From Ardenticatenaceae bacterium (GTDB lineage: Bacteria; Chloroflexota; Anaerolineae; Promineifilales; Promineifilaceae), in NCBI GenBank assembly GCA_020634495.1, contig JACKBR010000006.1, positions 62,001 through 126,000 on the forward strand: DNA of 64,000 nucleotides. Reading direction: 5' to 3'. The notes beneath the pieces are model-generated. The model ran no database searches. It was not told the DNA's origin and worked only from the letters and a program-made list of their open reading frames with translations. Position 1 is the first letter of the stretch; the number at the start of each line of letters is the position of its first letter. The position numbers were made by a program, and so were the translations under genes. This document shows, piece after piece, positions 19,250-28,589 of the stretch.

Positions 19250-19633
19250 TTACTTCAATTCTACAACAGCGCCAGCTTCTTCCAGCTTCTTCTTGGCTTC
19301 TTCAGCTGCTTCTTTACCCACGGCTTCCATGATGGTACCCAGGTTATCAACAACTTCTTTAGCCTCTTTCAGACCTAAGGCTGTCAGAGCACGGACTTCT
19401 TTAATAACGTTGATTTTCTTCGGTCCAACCTCTTTCAAAACCACGTCAAATTCGGTCTGTTCTTCGGCAGCTTCTGCTTCGGCCCCGCCCATCATCATGC
19501 CAGGCATGGCAGCCATAGCCATTGGTGCAGCGGCGCTAACACCCCATTTTTCTTCCAGCATTTTGGTAAGTTCAGCAGCTTCCAATAGGGTCAGGCTGCT
19601 CAAATCGTCTACAATTTTTTCTAAATCGGCCAT
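19250..19633 (-). CDS. rplL: 50S ribosomal protein L7/L12
   Basis: 127 residues. The N-terminal dimerisation helix ([20 protein letters not shown]), an Ala/Met/Gly-rich hinge and the C-terminal globular domain with EKTEFDVVL-like and [19 protein letters not shown] segments are all standard. It forms the flexible stalk that recruits EF-Tu and EF-G. The start is ATG 19633 behind GGAGG. It is the last gene of the rplKAJL cluster, with 63 bases after rplJ. It holds no copy of the octamer. Confidence 0.97.
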   Translation of the reverse strand: MADLEKIVDDLSSLTLLEAAELTKMLEEKWGVSAAAPMAMAAMPGMMMGGAEAEAAEEQTEFDVVLKEVGPKKINVIKEVRALTALGLKEAKEVVDNLGTIMEAVGKEAAEEAKKKLEEAGAVVELK

Positions 19634-19696
19634 CTTAATATTTCCTCCGAAAATTTTATATTTTGTTTAATTGTCTTCACTTGCAGCTAAACGGAC

Positions 19697-20236
19697 TTAA
19701 GCCGCTTCTGCTGCACCTTCTTCACTTTTTGCGTAGGCGTCAACAACATTAACAACCTGACGAACACCACTGGCCAAAACAGAGGCCACGTTGCGTGCTG
19801 GGGCGCTGAGCAGGCCAGCAATTTGTGCCCGCAGTTGCTCCAGGCTGGGTAGTTTTGCCAGGGCTTCTATTTGTTCAACTGTTAAAAATTCATTCCCTAA
19901 GAAACCACCGCGCAAAGTTACTTTTTCATCATCCTTGGCATAATCCACCAGGGCTTTTGCTAAGGACGGTGCTTCTTCCAGGGCAAAGCCTGTGGCCAGC
20001 TGACCTTCTAAGAAATTGTCTGGAAGCGTAATTTCTGCTTTTTCTAGGGCCAGTTTAAACAGCGTGTTTTTAGTAACATGGAATGTGCCATTTGCTTCAT
20101 AAATTTTGTCCCGCAGAGCATTCATTTGCTTTACATTCATGCCAGTGTATTCGGCTAGAAAGATTGCGCGACTATTCTGAATAAGTTCATCATATTGCGC
20201 TATCAGCTCTACTTTGCGTTTTTTTGTAATTGCCAA
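19697..20236 (-). CDS. rplJ: 50S ribosomal protein L10
   Basis: 179 residues that anchor the L7/L12 dimers to the ribosome. Motifs include AIFLAEYTGMNVKQMNALR, VTKNTLFKLAL and the C-terminal L7/L12-binding helix. The start codon is TTG at 20236: the GGAGGTG site 8 bases upstream fits and no better start exists. It is preceded by a leader with a terminator-like hairpin, the expected L10-dependent control point. Confidence 0.97.
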   Translation of the reverse strand: MAITKKRKVELIAQYDELIQNSRAIFLAEYTGMNVKQMNALRDKIYEANGTFHVTKNTLFKLALEKAEITLPDNFLEGQLATGFALEEAPSLAKALVDYAKDDEKVTLRGGFLGNEFLTVEQIEALAKLPSLEQLRAQIAGLLSAPARNVASVLASGVRQVVNVVDAYAKSEEGAAEAA

Positions 20237-20262
20237 ATTTATTCACCTCCTTATGAGTGAAA

Positions 20263-20400
20263 TAAAAAATCCTCATGCCAGTGAGCATGAGGATTTGACA
20301 GACAATCTGAAACGAAAAGTCAGGCGAGGCTTTTTGAACCTGTACCGCGACTTTTAGCTGTAGAAGTTTGCAATCCCCACCTCGGCTGGCGATTTTAATA
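20263..20400 (-). promoter_or_regulatory. Ribosomal protein L10 leader with terminator-type hairpin
   Basis: The 227 bases between rplA and rplJ hold no gene. At 20268-20296 a perfect hairpin (AAATCCTCATGC arms, six-base loop) followed by a U-run on the minus strand lies just before the rplJ ribosome binding site. Upstream is a GC-rich structured part that includes CCGAGGTGG, as seen in L10 leaders. This fits the known autoregulation of rplJL by the L10-L7/L12 complex, here through attenuation. The boundaries are approximate. Confidence 0.7.
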
Positions 20401-20463
20401 CGATTAAGTCGTAACCAACTGTCTCTGGTAGAGAGCGTTTTAGTTTTTAATCAGCCGCTATTT

Positions 20464-21165
20464 TTACGACAAAGCTTCGCTTGTGTCAAGGCGAATACCA
20501 GGCCCCATTGTATTTGCCATCACAATACGATGAACATAGGTGCCTTTTACGGCCGCAGGGCGGGCGCGTTTTACGGTGTCTAGCAAATGGTTCAGGTTGT
20601 CCATGAGCTGTTCTTCAGTGAAGCTGGCTTTGCCAATAGGCGCATGAATGTTGGCGGTTCTGTCAACGCGGAACTCAACACGACCGGCTTTTGACTCTTC
20701 GATGAGTCTGGGCAAATCTGCACCAGGGGCAACGGTGCCTGCACGGGGGTTGGGCATTAAGCCGCGAGGCCCCAAAACACGACCAAGACGGCCGACTTTC
20801 CCCATCATGCTGGGCACGGCAATGGCCACATCGAACTCGGTCCACCCATCTTGAATTTTCTTGATGAGTTCGTCGTCGGCAATATAGTCGGCACCGGCTT
20901 CTTCTGCCAGGCGTGCGTCTTCACCTTCGGCGAAGACGAGTACGCGCACGGTTTTACCCAGGCCGTGCGGCAGGTTTAGTACTTCGCGTACTTGCTGGTC
21001 GGCGTGCCGTGGATCAACCCCTAGGCGCATGTGTACTTCTACGGTGGGGTCAAATTTAGTAACGGCCGTTTCCTTTATTAACTTCACAGCTTCAGACCGC
21101 GAATACAAATGATCCCGATCGATCTTAGCTGCGGCTTCCAAATATTTACGTCCTCGTTTTGGCAT
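20464..21165 (-). CDS. rplA: 50S ribosomal protein L1
   Basis: 233 residues, the usual length. L1 forms the stalk near the E site and in many bacteria represses its own operon. Recognisable segments are [11 protein letters not shown], the [14 protein letters not shown] stretch with the L1 motif, and [13 protein letters not shown]. The start is ATG 21165 with GGAG upstream. It follows rplK by 50 bases and holds one of only two exact octamer copies in the translation block (near 21061). Confidence 0.97.
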   Translation of the reverse strand: MPKRGRKYLEAAAKIDRDHLYSRSEAVKLIKETAVTKFDPTVEVHMRLGVDPRHADQQVREVLNLPHGLGKTVRVLVFAEGEDARLAEEAGADYIADDELIKKIQDGWTEFDVAIAVPSMMGKVGRLGRVLGPRGLMPNPRAGTVAPGADLPRLIEESKAGRVEFRVDRTANIHAPIGKASFTEEQLMDNLNHLLDTVKRARPAAVKGTYVHRIVMANTMGPGIRLDTSEALS

Positions 21166-21215
21166 AATTACTCCTTGTGGTCTTAGCGAACCTGGTTAAG
21201 TTCTCCCACGGATAG

Positions 21216-21641
21216 TTAGTCAGATACCGTAATGCCCATGCTGCGTGCCGTACCAGCAATGATTTTGATGGCCGCATCCATGTCACGGGCATTTAAGTCC
21301 TTCATTTTCATTTCAGCAATTTCGCGTAGTTGGTTAGTTGTAACCGACCCAACTTTGTCGCGGTTAGGTACAGAAGAACCACCACGAATGCCAGCAGCCT
21401 TCTTCAAGAGATCGGTTGCTGGAGGGGTTTTCAAAATGAAGTTAAAGCTTCCATCCTGAAAGACGGTTACCTCAACTGGGATGACCTGCCCGACCTGGCC
21501 CGATGTTTTTGCATTGTACTCTTTGCAAAACTGCATCAGGTTAATGCCGTGCGGGCCAAGCGCTGTACCAACGGGGGGTGCCGGGTTGGCTTTGCCACCC
21601 TGAATTTGAATCTTAACAACTGCTTTTATTTTTTTAGCCAT
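21216..21641 (-). CDS. rplK: 50S ribosomal protein L11
   Basis: 141 residues. It binds the GTPase-associated region of 23S rRNA and is needed for factor-dependent steps. The N-terminal [20 protein letters not shown] and the C-terminal GTARSMGI are conserved. The start is ATG 21641 after GGAGGTAAT. It lies 114 bases after nusG and begins the rplKAJL order. Confidence 0.97.
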   Translation of the reverse strand: MAKKIKAVVKIQIQGGKANPAPPVGTALGPHGINLMQFCKEYNAKTSGQVGQVIPVEVTVFQDGSFNFILKTPPATDLLKKAAGIRGGSSVPNRDKVGSVTTNQLREIAEMKMKDLNARDMDAAIKIIAGTARSMGITVSD

Positions 21642-21755
21642 ATTACCTCCATGGAGTCCAAACGCCTGTGCTCAGGCTCCTCCAAGAATCAAACAACAAA
21701 ATACGAAGGCAGCGTACCCATAAATTGCGAGCAACCCACCTTCGCGAATAAACAA

Positions 21756-22382
21756 TTATACTTTTTCGACGTGCAAGAAATCGAGTTCAACCGGTGTTTC
21801 GCGACCAAAGAATGAAACCATAACGCGAACTTTGGCACGGTCAGCATCAATTTCAGAAACAGAACCGATAAAATCGGCAAACGGGCCAGTGCCAATGCGC
21901 ACTTTTTCCCCAATTTGGAAGTCGAACTTCACCTTGGGCGCTTCTGCTTCCATGCGGTTCATGATTTTAGCAACTTCTTCAGGACGCAATGGGGTGGGTT
22001 CATTACCCATGCCCACAAATCCGGTTACGCCAGGCGTGTTGCGCACGACGTACCAAGAATCTTCATCCAGCAGCATTTGCACGAGAATGTAGCCTGGGAA
22101 AACGCGACGCTCTACCGTACGGCGCTTGCCATCTTTAATCTCTATTTCTTCTTCGGTAGGGATAACAACGTCAAAGATTTTGCCTTGCATGCCCATCGTT
22201 TCAATACGCTGTTCAATGCTGTGGCGCACCTTGTTTTCATAGCCAGAATAACAATGCACGACGTACCAGGAACGGCCGTCATCTGGAATGAGGCTGCTAG
22301 TTTCGCTACCCGCTGACAAAGAAGACGTTTCTGTTACTGCTTCTTCTTTCACTTCTTCTTTATCTTCAATTTCATCACTCAT
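21756..22382 (-). CDS. nusG: Transcription termination/antitermination protein NusG
   Basis: 208 residues. The NGN domain begins at about residue 38 (WYVVHCYSGYENKVRHSIEQR) and includes FPGYILVQM. The C-terminal KOW domain reads FQIGEKVRIGTGPFADFIGSV. An acidic N-terminal extension of about 35 residues (Glu/Ser-rich) precedes the NGN domain. It links RNA polymerase to Rho or the ribosome. The start is ATG 22382; its ribosome binding site is weak. It follows secE in the classical order and contains one octamer near 22272. Confidence 0.96.
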   Translation of the reverse strand: MSDEIEDKEEVKEEAVTETSSLSAGSETSSLIPDDGRSWYVVHCYSGYENKVRHSIEQRIETMGMQGKIFDVVIPTEEEIEIKDGKRRTVERRVFPGYILVQMLLDEDSWYVVRNTPGVTGFVGMGNEPTPLRPEEVAKIMNRMEAEAPKVKFDFQIGEKVRIGTGPFADFIGSVSEIDADRAKVRVMVSFFGRETPVELDFLHVEKV

Positions 22383-22539
22383 TTAAAATCTCACTTGCTA
22401 ATGCCAGCAAATACTGCAAAGTTGCCCTAGTGTTTCGCCCAATAAATATTGACGGATAAGCGATTCAACGCAAAACACTTAACACTTAAACTGAAGCAAA
22501 CGTTCGCCTATTTTATCCGTCAAAAAGTTTGCTTCATTA

Positions 22540-22767
22540 CTAGAGCCCAATAATCTGCTCAATAAGCAACTGAATCACATTTGAGAAAAGCAGATCAAAT
22601 ACCCACAAGAATAAGGCAAAGGCAATCGTAACGGCAATTACAATTGCTGTGAGCCGCTGCGATTCCTCCCTGGTTGGCCAGGTCACCTTACGTAGCTCGC
22701 CGCGAGTCTCTTTCCAATAACGAGCCATTGGATTGGGTTGATTGGCTGTTTTTTCTGTCACCGTCAT
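22540..22767 (-). CDS. secE: Preprotein translocase subunit SecE
   Basis: 75 residues with one C-terminal membrane helix and the amphipathic WKETRGELRKVTWPTREES motif that defines bacterial SecE. It is an essential part of the SecYEG channel. The start is ATG 22767 with GAAGGA upstream. It lies between tRNA-Trp and nusG; the L33 gene that often precedes secE is not here. Confidence 0.95.
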   Translation of the reverse strand: MTVTEKTANQPNPMARYWKETRGELRKVTWPTREESQRLTAIVIAVTIAFALFLWVFDLLFSNVIQLLIEQIIGL

Positions 22768-22968
22768 CTTTCCTTCTGTTCAGAAGTCAGCTTTATGCAA
22801 AAGCGGAAAGTTTTTGAACGTTAGAAAACCTGATTTCTCCGCTTTTTACAAATGTAATCAGCTAAATCATCTCGGTTTGCCTGTAAAAACTTCTAGCCAA
22901 TACATAATGGCTGCCGTTTACAAAATTACCTCCAGAGACCAACGCGGGCCTCTGGAGGTTTTTAAGAG

Positions 22969-23041
22969 CAGGGGGTGCAGGAATCGAACCCGCAGCCTAC
23001 GGTTTTGGAGACCGTCGCTCTGCCAATTGAGCTAACCCCCT
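22969..23041 (-). tRNA. tRNA-Trp (CCA)
   Basis: 73 bases with a complete cloverleaf: acceptor AGGGGGT/ACCCCCT, D-arm, the anticodon loop around CTCCAAA giving CCA, and a T-loop GGTTCGATTCC. The 3' CCA is not encoded. It starts one base after the U-run of the tuf terminator and lies upstream of secE, the common tuf-trnW-secE order. A hairpin at about 22930-22960 lies between it and secE. Confidence 0.97.
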
Positions 23042-23085
23042 AAAAATTAAATGGGGTCTGTATCTATTTAAACTACAGTACCCCA
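23042..23085 (-). terminator. Probable terminator of tuf
   Basis: An imperfect hairpin (TGGGGTACTGTA against TACAGACCCCA) with a loop of about 11 bases is followed on the minus strand by TTTAATTTTT. It lies between the tuf stop and the first base of tRNA-Trp. A TATAAT at 23086-23091 could be the -10 of a separate tRNA-Trp promoter, but no good -35 is visible. Confidence 0.6.
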
Positions 23086-23101
23086 ATTATACACTAAATT
23101 G

Positions 23102-24304
23102 TTAATTCAGGATTTTAGTAATCACACCAGAGCCAACGGTCAGGCCACCTTCACGAATGGCAAAACGGCCGCCTTCTTCCAACGCCACCGGCTTGCTCAA
23201 CGTCACCTGCAAGTTCACGTTGTCGCCCGGCATCACCATCTCTACCCCTTCCGGCAAGGCAATCTCACCTGTCACATCCAGGGTGTGGATGTAGAACTGC
23301 GGCCGATACCCTGGGAAGAATGCCTTGTGCCGCCCACCTTCGTCCTTGCGCAGCACGTACACTTCGCTCATGAACTCCGTATGCGGGGTGATGCTGCCTG
23401 GCTTGGCCAATACCTGACCGCGCTCAATCTCTTCCCGCGCAATACCGCGCAGCAGCAATCCTGCATTGTCTCCAGCTTCCACCTTGTCCAGAATCTTGTG
23501 GAACATCTCCATGGAGGTCACAACCACTTTGCGGGTTTTTTCCTGCAAGCCCACAATCTCAACCTCGGTGTTGGGGGTCAGGGTGCCCCGGTCCACACGT
23601 CCGGTCACCACCGTACCGCGTCCTTTGATGGAGAAGACATCTTCCACCGACATCATGAACGGTTTGTCCGTCTGACGTTCTGGTGTGGGAATGTATTCGT
23701 CTACCACCCGCATCAGCTCCAGGATTGGGGCATATTCGGGGGCGTTCACATCGTCGCTCTCGCATTCCAGAGCTACCAGGGCGCTGCCCCGCACGATGGG
23801 GGTTTCATCCCCAGGAAATTCGTAGGTGTCCAGCAGCTCGCGCAGTTCTAGCTCTACCAGCTCCAGCAGCTCTTCGTCGTCCATCATGTCCACTTTGTTG
23901 AGGAAGATGACGATAGCTGGCACCTCTACCTGACGCGCCAGCAGCACGTGCTCGCGGGTTTGGGGCATGGGGCCATCGGGAGCGGAGACCACCAGGATTG
24001 CGCCATCCATCTGGGCGGCTCCGGTGATCATGTTTTTGATGTAGTCCCGGTGACCGGGGCAGTCTACGTGGGCGTAGTGCCGGTTTTCGGTTTCGTATTC
24101 AACATGGGAGATGGCGATCGTGATCCCGCGGGCTTTTTCTTCGGGAGCGTTGTCGATCTGGTCGAAGGCGGAGAAGTCGGCGAACCCTTTGAGGGACAGC
24201 GTTTTGGTGATTGCTGCTGTCAGGGTGGTTTTGCCGTGGTCTACGTGACCTATCGTCCCTATGTTCACATGTGGTTTTTCGCGCACAAATTTTTCTTTTG
24301 CCAT
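23102..24304 (-). CDS. tuf: Elongation factor Tu
   Basis: 400 residues, standard length. The GTPase motifs are GHVDHGKTT, the [12 protein letters not shown] switch and NKVDMMDD; domains 2 and 3 follow, with [14 protein letters not shown]. It delivers aminoacyl-tRNA to the ribosome. The start is ATG 24304. It is read after three tRNAs, a conserved order. Like rplL it carries no exact octamer, only ACGGCCGC near 23165. Confidence 0.98.
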   Translation of the reverse strand: MAKEKFVREKPHVNIGTIGHVDHGKTTLTAAITKTLSLKGFADFSAFDQIDNAPEEKARGITIAISHVEYETENRHYAHVDCPGHRDYIKNMITGAAQMDGAILVVSAPDGPMPQTREHVLLARQVEVPAIVIFLNKVDMMDDEELLELVELELRELLDTYEFPGDETPIVRGSALVALECESDDVNAPEYAPILELMRVVDEYIPTPERQTDKPFMMSVEDVFSIKGRGTVVTGRVDRGTLTPNTEVEIVGLQEKTRKVVVTSMEMFHKILDKVEAGDNAGLLLRGIAREEIERGQVLAKPGSITPHTEFMSEVYVLRKDEGGRHKAFFPGYRPQFYIHTLDVTGEIALPEGVEMVMPGDNVNLQVTLSKPVALEEGGRFAIREGGLTVGSGVITKILN

Positions 24305-24503
24305 CGTTAATAAACCCTTGTTCCTTATTAGTTAAATATTGGTTGATTTAAACTAATGATTCAAATTTATACAAAAGCGAAAAGCGCACTGCTTTTCTGG
24401 GGCAAAGTTCTGAGGCATTAAAAATGTACTGCCTAGAATGTTTGCCATTTTCACAACAATACCCCGCCATCCTGTGTTCCGTTACAAGATAGACGGGGCA
24501 GAG

Positions 24504-24576
24504 AGCCCACGATGGGACTTGAACCCATGACCTCATTCTTACCAAGAATGTGCTCTGCCGCCTGAGCTACGTGGGC
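24504..24576 (-). tRNA. tRNA-Thr (GGT)
   Basis: 73 bases. Acceptor GCCCACG/CGTGGGC, anticodon stem CATTC/GAATG with loop TTGGTAA giving GGT, and T-loop GGTTCAAGTCC. No encoded CCA. It is the last tRNA before tuf, about 200 bases upstream of its start codon. Confidence 0.96.
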
Positions 24577-24651
24577 AGCTTTTCCAAATTATGTAGTCAG
24601 TAGATTTGTTAACTAGGTTTAACCATTGACTGGCTACTAATGACAGGAAGA

Positions 24652-24734
24652 TGGGCCAGGTAGGACTCGAACCTACGAAGGCTATCGCCAGCGGATTTAC
24701 AGTCCGCCCCCTTTGCCACTCGGGACACTGACCC
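24652..24734 (-). tRNA. tRNA-Tyr (GTA)
   Basis: 83 bases with the long variable arm of class II tRNAs. The acceptor is GGGTCAG/CTGGCCC, the anticodon stem CGGA/TCCG with loop containing GTA, and the T-arm AGGTTCGAGTCCT. It is the middle tRNA of the cluster. Confidence 0.96.
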
Positions 24735-24880
24735 TAAAGATGTTTTGGATGTGTTAATTTGGAGCAAGCTGCTTGCGAACCAGAGGTAAGGTGCTTGGTA
24801 TTTGTTTAAGCGCTATCTCTGGTTTACTAAAGCGATTCAATCTCGCCATCATTTGCTGATTTTGTTCTTGAAACACTTTA

Positions 24881-24953
24881 AGCCGACGATGGGACTTGAA
24901 CCCATAACCTATGCTTTACAAGAGCATTGCTCTGCCAATTGAGCTACGTCGGC
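24881..24953 (-). tRNA. tRNA-Thr (TGT)
   Basis: 73 bases. Acceptor GCCGACG/CGTCGGC, anticodon stem ATGCT/AGCAT region with loop CTTGTAA giving TGT. It is first in the cluster and lies directly downstream of a strong promoter. Compared with the common Thr-Tyr-Gly-Thr-tuf arrangement, the Gly tRNA is absent. Confidence 0.96.
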
Positions 24954-25011
24954 AAATATGTGGTTGCAGGCAAGTCGCCTCCGCTGCTCAATGAGCAACC
25001 TCAGGCGGATA

Positions 25012-25039
25012 AGTATAGCATTTGTACTTTTTTCGTCAA
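25012..25039 (-). promoter_or_regulatory. Sigma-70-type promoter of the tRNA-tuf operon
   Basis: On the minus strand TTGACG (25034-25039) and TATACT (25012-25017) are separated by 16 bases, with an A-rich spacer start. The first tRNA begins about 59 bases downstream of the -10 box. The match to consensus and the position before a stable-RNA operon make this the clearest promoter in the window. Confidence 0.75.
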
Positions 25040-25168
25040 ATAGATTTTTCTGAATTGTGTTGTTTTGCTGGCAATTTAATTTTGTTTGCGGGGATACAAT
25101 CTTTTTCTTGTTGAGTTCGTTTATAATGGGGGAAGAATTAGCAATTGAGCGTTGTTTTGGGAGTTGTT

Positions 25169-25960
25169 ATGGATATTTCGGTTAGTGGGCTGAACGGCCG
25201 TTTAGCCTCTAAGCTTCCCCCTGAATTGCCCCTGGGTCTTGTATTTGTTGTCGGTCAGGTTGATAGAGTTATTGATGATGGCTTTGTTTTGACCGAAGGG
25301 TCTCACCGGCTGCACTGTCGTATCAAGGGCAATGGGGAGATTCACCTGCAAGATGAAGTCCGCGCCAGCGGACATTTGATGTTTGATGCGCAGAAGCTGC
25401 AATATTATTTGTTGGCGCGTGATGTGGAAGTTGTGACGGCCGAACCGCTTAGTGCCTCTGGCAGCTCGCGGGAGGTGTTGGCTGAAAGCGAAGGATTGCT
25501 GTCTGCTTTGTCTGCTGTGAAGGCCCGGGCCGATGTTGCCCCGCCTTCAGATGAAGGTATGCCCGTTTGGGTAAAGAAGCTGGCCCCACCAGAGATTCAG
25601 GCGGAGGGTGCAGGGCCTGACACGCTGGCAGAAGGCCAGCTGCCAGCTGCGCGGACTGAATTGGATGATGAGTTACTCTCTGTGCTGTCTCAGGCGATGG
25701 ATAGCGAGGAGGATGTGGAGCTGACGCCAGAGCTGTTGGCAAAATATATTCCAACGGAACCCACGTTAGCGGAAGATACGGCCGTTACCACCAAAAGTTC
25801 CGCCAAACCAGCAGAGGAAGAGCCGTTGGCAGACCTGGCAACCAGCTATCGGCCTGTGAACCGGCAAGATACCGATTGGCTGGTTATCTTGCTCATTATC
25901 AGCTTTTTTGTGCTGACTGTTGCGGCCGTTGTGACCATTGTTTTGCTGCTGGTGGGGTGA
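25169..25960 (+). CDS. Tail-anchored protein with N-terminal OB-fold-like domain
   Basis: 263 residues from ATG 25169, with GGGAG six bases upstream; GTG 25145 is a weaker choice. Residues about 20-95 (VFVVGQVDRVIDDGFVLTEG ... LQYYLLARDVEV) show the beta-strand pattern of an OB-fold of the nucleic-acid-binding type. An acidic disordered stretch of about 130 residues and a final membrane helix (LVILLIISFFVLTVAAVVTI ... LLLVG) follow. The layout matches the tail-anchored TPR and PP2C proteins in this window. No function can be assigned. It is transcribed away from the tRNA-tuf promoter, with the ATP-grasp gene 49 bases downstream. Confidence 0.65.
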   Translation: MDISVSGLNGRLASKLPPELPLGLVFVVGQVDRVIDDGFVLTEGSHRLHCRIKGNGEIHLQDEVRASGHLMFDAQKLQYYLLARDVEVVTAEPLSASGSSREVLAESEGLLSALSAVKARADVAPPSDEGMPVWVKKLAPPEIQAEGAGPDTLAEGQLPAARTELDDELLSVLSQAMDSEEDVELTPELLAKYIPTEPTLAEDTAVTTKSSAKPAEEEPLADLATSYRPVNRQDTDWLVILLIISFFVLTVAAVVTIVLLLVG

Positions 25961-26009
25961 GCCAGTCAGAATTTGTGAATTACAAAGAAACTATTAAAAG
26001 GAATCGATT

Positions 26010-27224
26010 GTGAGCGTGAATACTGCAAATGGGCCTGTGACAATAATGTGTCTGGCCAGTTACTTCAAAGGAACAACCTTTTTGACCGCTGCCAAGCAAG
26101 CAGGCTGCCAGGTAGTGCTGGTCACGCGGGAAAAACTACAGGGGGAAGCGTGGCCGTGGGAAAGCATCGACGAGGTTTTTTACATGCCGCAGCTCGCTGC
26201 CCAGCCAGATATTATTTATGCCATTGCTTATTTTATGCGGGGATGGGCTGTGGATCAGATCATACCGTTGGATGATTACGATGTGCTCACCGTGGCGGCT
26301 TTGCGCGAGCATTTTCGGTTGCCAAACATGGGGGAGACGGTGAGCCGCCATTTTCGGGATAAGCTGGCGATGCGGGTGAAGGCTCGGCAGGAAGGGTTTC
26401 GGGTGCCGGAATTTACGGCCGTTTTCAACTACGATCACCTCCGCGAATTTATGGGCCGGGTGCCACCGCCCTGGCTGCTTAAGCCCCGTGCCGAGGCAGG
26501 CGCAATGGGCATCAAGCGCATGGAACATTCTGAGATGTTGTGGCGCAAACTGGACGAATTGGGCGATTTGCAATCGTACTTTTTGCTGGAACAGTTTGTA
26601 GCCGGGCCAGTTTATCATGTGGATGCCATTGTGTGGCAGGGCCAAGTGGTTTTTGCCACAGCCCACCAATATTTGCAGCCGCCCATCGATGTGGCTCACC
26701 AGGGTGGTGTTTTTGTGACCCGCACGATGCCCCGCCAGGCCAAAGAGACCAAATCGCTGCTCAAGCTGCACAATAAGCTGATTTTGGCCCTGGGGATGGA
26801 GCGCGGCGTGGCTCACACGGAGTTTATTAAAGGGCAGGATGGCGAATTTTACTTTTTAGAAACGGCCGCTCGCGTGGGCGGGGCAAATATTGAGCAGTTG
26901 GTAGAAGCATCGTCTGGAATAAATTTATGGGGCGAATGGGCAAAGTTGGAAACGGCCGCCCTGCGCAGTGAAGCGTACCAGGTGCCAGAAGACAAAGGCG
27001 AATACGCCGGAGTGATGATTTGCCTGGCCCGGCAGGAGTGGCCCGATTTATCTGGCTACCAGGACCCAGAAATTGTGTATCGCATTCACAAACAGCAGCA
27101 CGCCGGACTCATTGTTACTTCCGCCAAACACGAGCGCGTTGAGCAGCTCATCCACGACTACAGCCAGCGTTTTGCCCACGACTTTTTAGCCGTCGCTCCA
27201 CCCTTGGATACCGCGCCAACTTAA
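26010..27224 (+). CDS. ATP-grasp domain protein
   Basis: 404 residues starting at GTG 26010 after AAAAGGA. The N-terminal Rossmann-like part is followed by the ATP-grasp fold with WLLKPRAEAGAMGIKR (phosphate and adenine loop) and EFYFLETAARVGGANIEQLV (metal-binding Glu and Arg, Asn). Such enzymes join a carboxylate to an amine or thiol through an acyl phosphate. The closest general class is carbamoyl-phosphate-synthase-like or biotin-carboxylase-like ligases of unknown substrate. It probably forms a unit with the preceding gene, but that gene gives no hint of the pathway. Confidence 0.85.
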   Translation: MSVNTANGPVTIMCLASYFKGTTFLTAAKQAGCQVVLVTREKLQGEAWPWESIDEVFYMPQLAAQPDIIYAIAYFMRGWAVDQIIPLDDYDVLTVAALREHFRLPNMGETVSRHFRDKLAMRVKARQEGFRVPEFTAVFNYDHLREFMGRVPPPWLLKPRAEAGAMGIKRMEHSEMLWRKLDELGDLQSYFLLEQFVAGPVYHVDAIVWQGQVVFATAHQYLQPPIDVAHQGGVFVTRTMPRQAKETKSLLKLHNKLILALGMERGVAHTEFIKGQDGEFYFLETAARVGGANIEQLVEASSGINLWGEWAKLETAALRSEAYQVPEDKGEYAGVMICLARQEWPDLSGYQDPEIVYRIHKQQHAGLIVTSAKHERVEQLIHDYSQRFAHDFLAVAPPLDTAPT

Positions 27225-27280
27225 TCGGTGAATGGTGGTGGAAAACTTTCACTGAATACAGACCGACTGAAAACGGATTA

Positions 27281-28321
27281 CTAAACCCCGTGCTGCTGGC
27301 GGTATTGGGCAATGAGAGTACGAATGGCGCGTTGGTTAGCAACAGCCGTTTCCATCGGTTCCTTTAGCGCAGTTTTATAAGTTTCGTCCATTTGCTGCAC
27401 TTTGCTAACGGCCGTATCCGCCTTAAACATCAGGTCGTCGCGCAGCGGTTTGATGAGCGATTGGTGCAGGGCGGTTTCATTGTTTTGGTCCCGGTTCAGC
27501 CAAATGTTGAGCGGTTGGGTGATGTTGGTGTCCAGTCCACTGATGGTGTTGGGCGTTTCCATGACCAGATTGGTGATCGATTGCATGATGGTGGTGGCCG
27601 TTTGCCCAATGCCAAAGGGGAGCCACTTTTTAACGCTGTCAAACCAGTCTGTGAGCATTTGCAAAAAGGGGCCGACTTGATCTACCACCTGGGTTAGCCG
27701 CTGTTCAACGGCCTGAAAATAGGTCTCAATTTTGCTAAGATGGTCGATAAGCCAGATACGGCCGTTGTCTAGCACCGGTATCTGCGTTTCAAAATTTTGC
27801 AATGCCAGTCGCCCAATTCGAATGCTTTCAGAGAGAGGGGGCAGGTCAGCCAGCATGTTGTCTAATCTGCCTGAAAAAGTGGTGAGGCCATTTTGTACGG
27901 CCGTTTCCATATCAACACCTTCCAATTGTTCGTATAGCGCCACCAGCCCAGCCATCACCCCAATCTGCTCATTTGCCTGATTCAACTCCGCCGCCAAAGC
28001 ATCTTGGCTGCTGCCAGACTGTTGCGTTTGCTGGAGGCTGGCAAGCTGGGTTTGGGCCGCTTCTAACGCGGTTTGCAGGCGGACATTTTCGGCCTGGGCA
28101 GAGGCCAGTTGGGTGAGTGCTTCTGGATTGCTTGTGATGTTGTTGGTAGGGGCAGAAACGGCCGTTGCAGTTGTGCTGCTGCTGGTGATGACTGGCGTGG
28201 TGGGTAGAGCCTGGTTGTAAAGCGCAGCTCCCGCACCTGTGGCCGAAGCAGCAACGGCCGTCTTTATCGCGTTTTTCAAAAAATCCCGGCGGCTCATCGC
28301 CTGGTCGTACTGGTTTGCCAT
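27281..28321 (-). CDS. Tat-exported coiled-coil protein
   Basis: 346 residues from ATG 28321, with AGGAG and AAAGGAT just upstream. The N-terminus carries a twin-arginine signal (SRRDFLKNAIKTAVAASATG), so the protein is exported folded. A Thr/Ser-rich spacer, a strong coiled coil (about residues 75-130, QAENVRLQTALEAAQTQLAS) and a long helical part (about 150-346) follow. No enzyme motif is seen. Similarity to methyl-accepting or tethering helices is only in composition. It converges on the ATP-grasp gene and is divergent from the partner-switching operon. Confidence 0.7.
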   Translation of the reverse strand: MANQYDQAMSRRDFLKNAIKTAVAASATGAGAALYNQALPTTPVITSSSTTATAVSAPTNNITSNPEALTQLASAQAENVRLQTALEAAQTQLASLQQTQQSGSSQDALAAELNQANEQIGVMAGLVALYEQLEGVDMETAVQNGLTTFSGRLDNMLADLPPLSESIRIGRLALQNFETQIPVLDNGRIWLIDHLSKIETYFQAVEQRLTQVVDQVGPFLQMLTDWFDSVKKWLPFGIGQTATTIMQSITNLVMETPNTISGLDTNITQPLNIWLNRDQNNETALHQSLIKPLRDDLMFKADTAVSKVQQMDETYKTALKEPMETAVANQRAIRTLIAQYRQQHGV

Positions 28322-28589
28322 ATCCTTTCTCCTGCAGCAAAGATGACCACCATCCCAGATAATCACTTTGCAAAAGCGTTTCGCCTTTGCAGAAGATTGG
28401 CTCAACAAACACAACACGCCACAGTTGTGCCAATGGCCGCATTTTAGCACGAATGTTCTAGACATGGCAACTGCTCAGGAAAATTGGCCTGCCAAATTTT
28501 GTAATTTCCGCTAATTCAGGGCAAAATCCGTTTACCTTGCACCCCGACAACTCAAGTTTGAATTTTTGTACCCACAGGAGAAAAGCCGC

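Noticed and set aside
23086..23114. tRNA-Trp promoter (TATAAT at 23086-23091)
   Set aside because: The -10 is perfect but there is no acceptable -35 at 16-18 bases; not listed as a feature.
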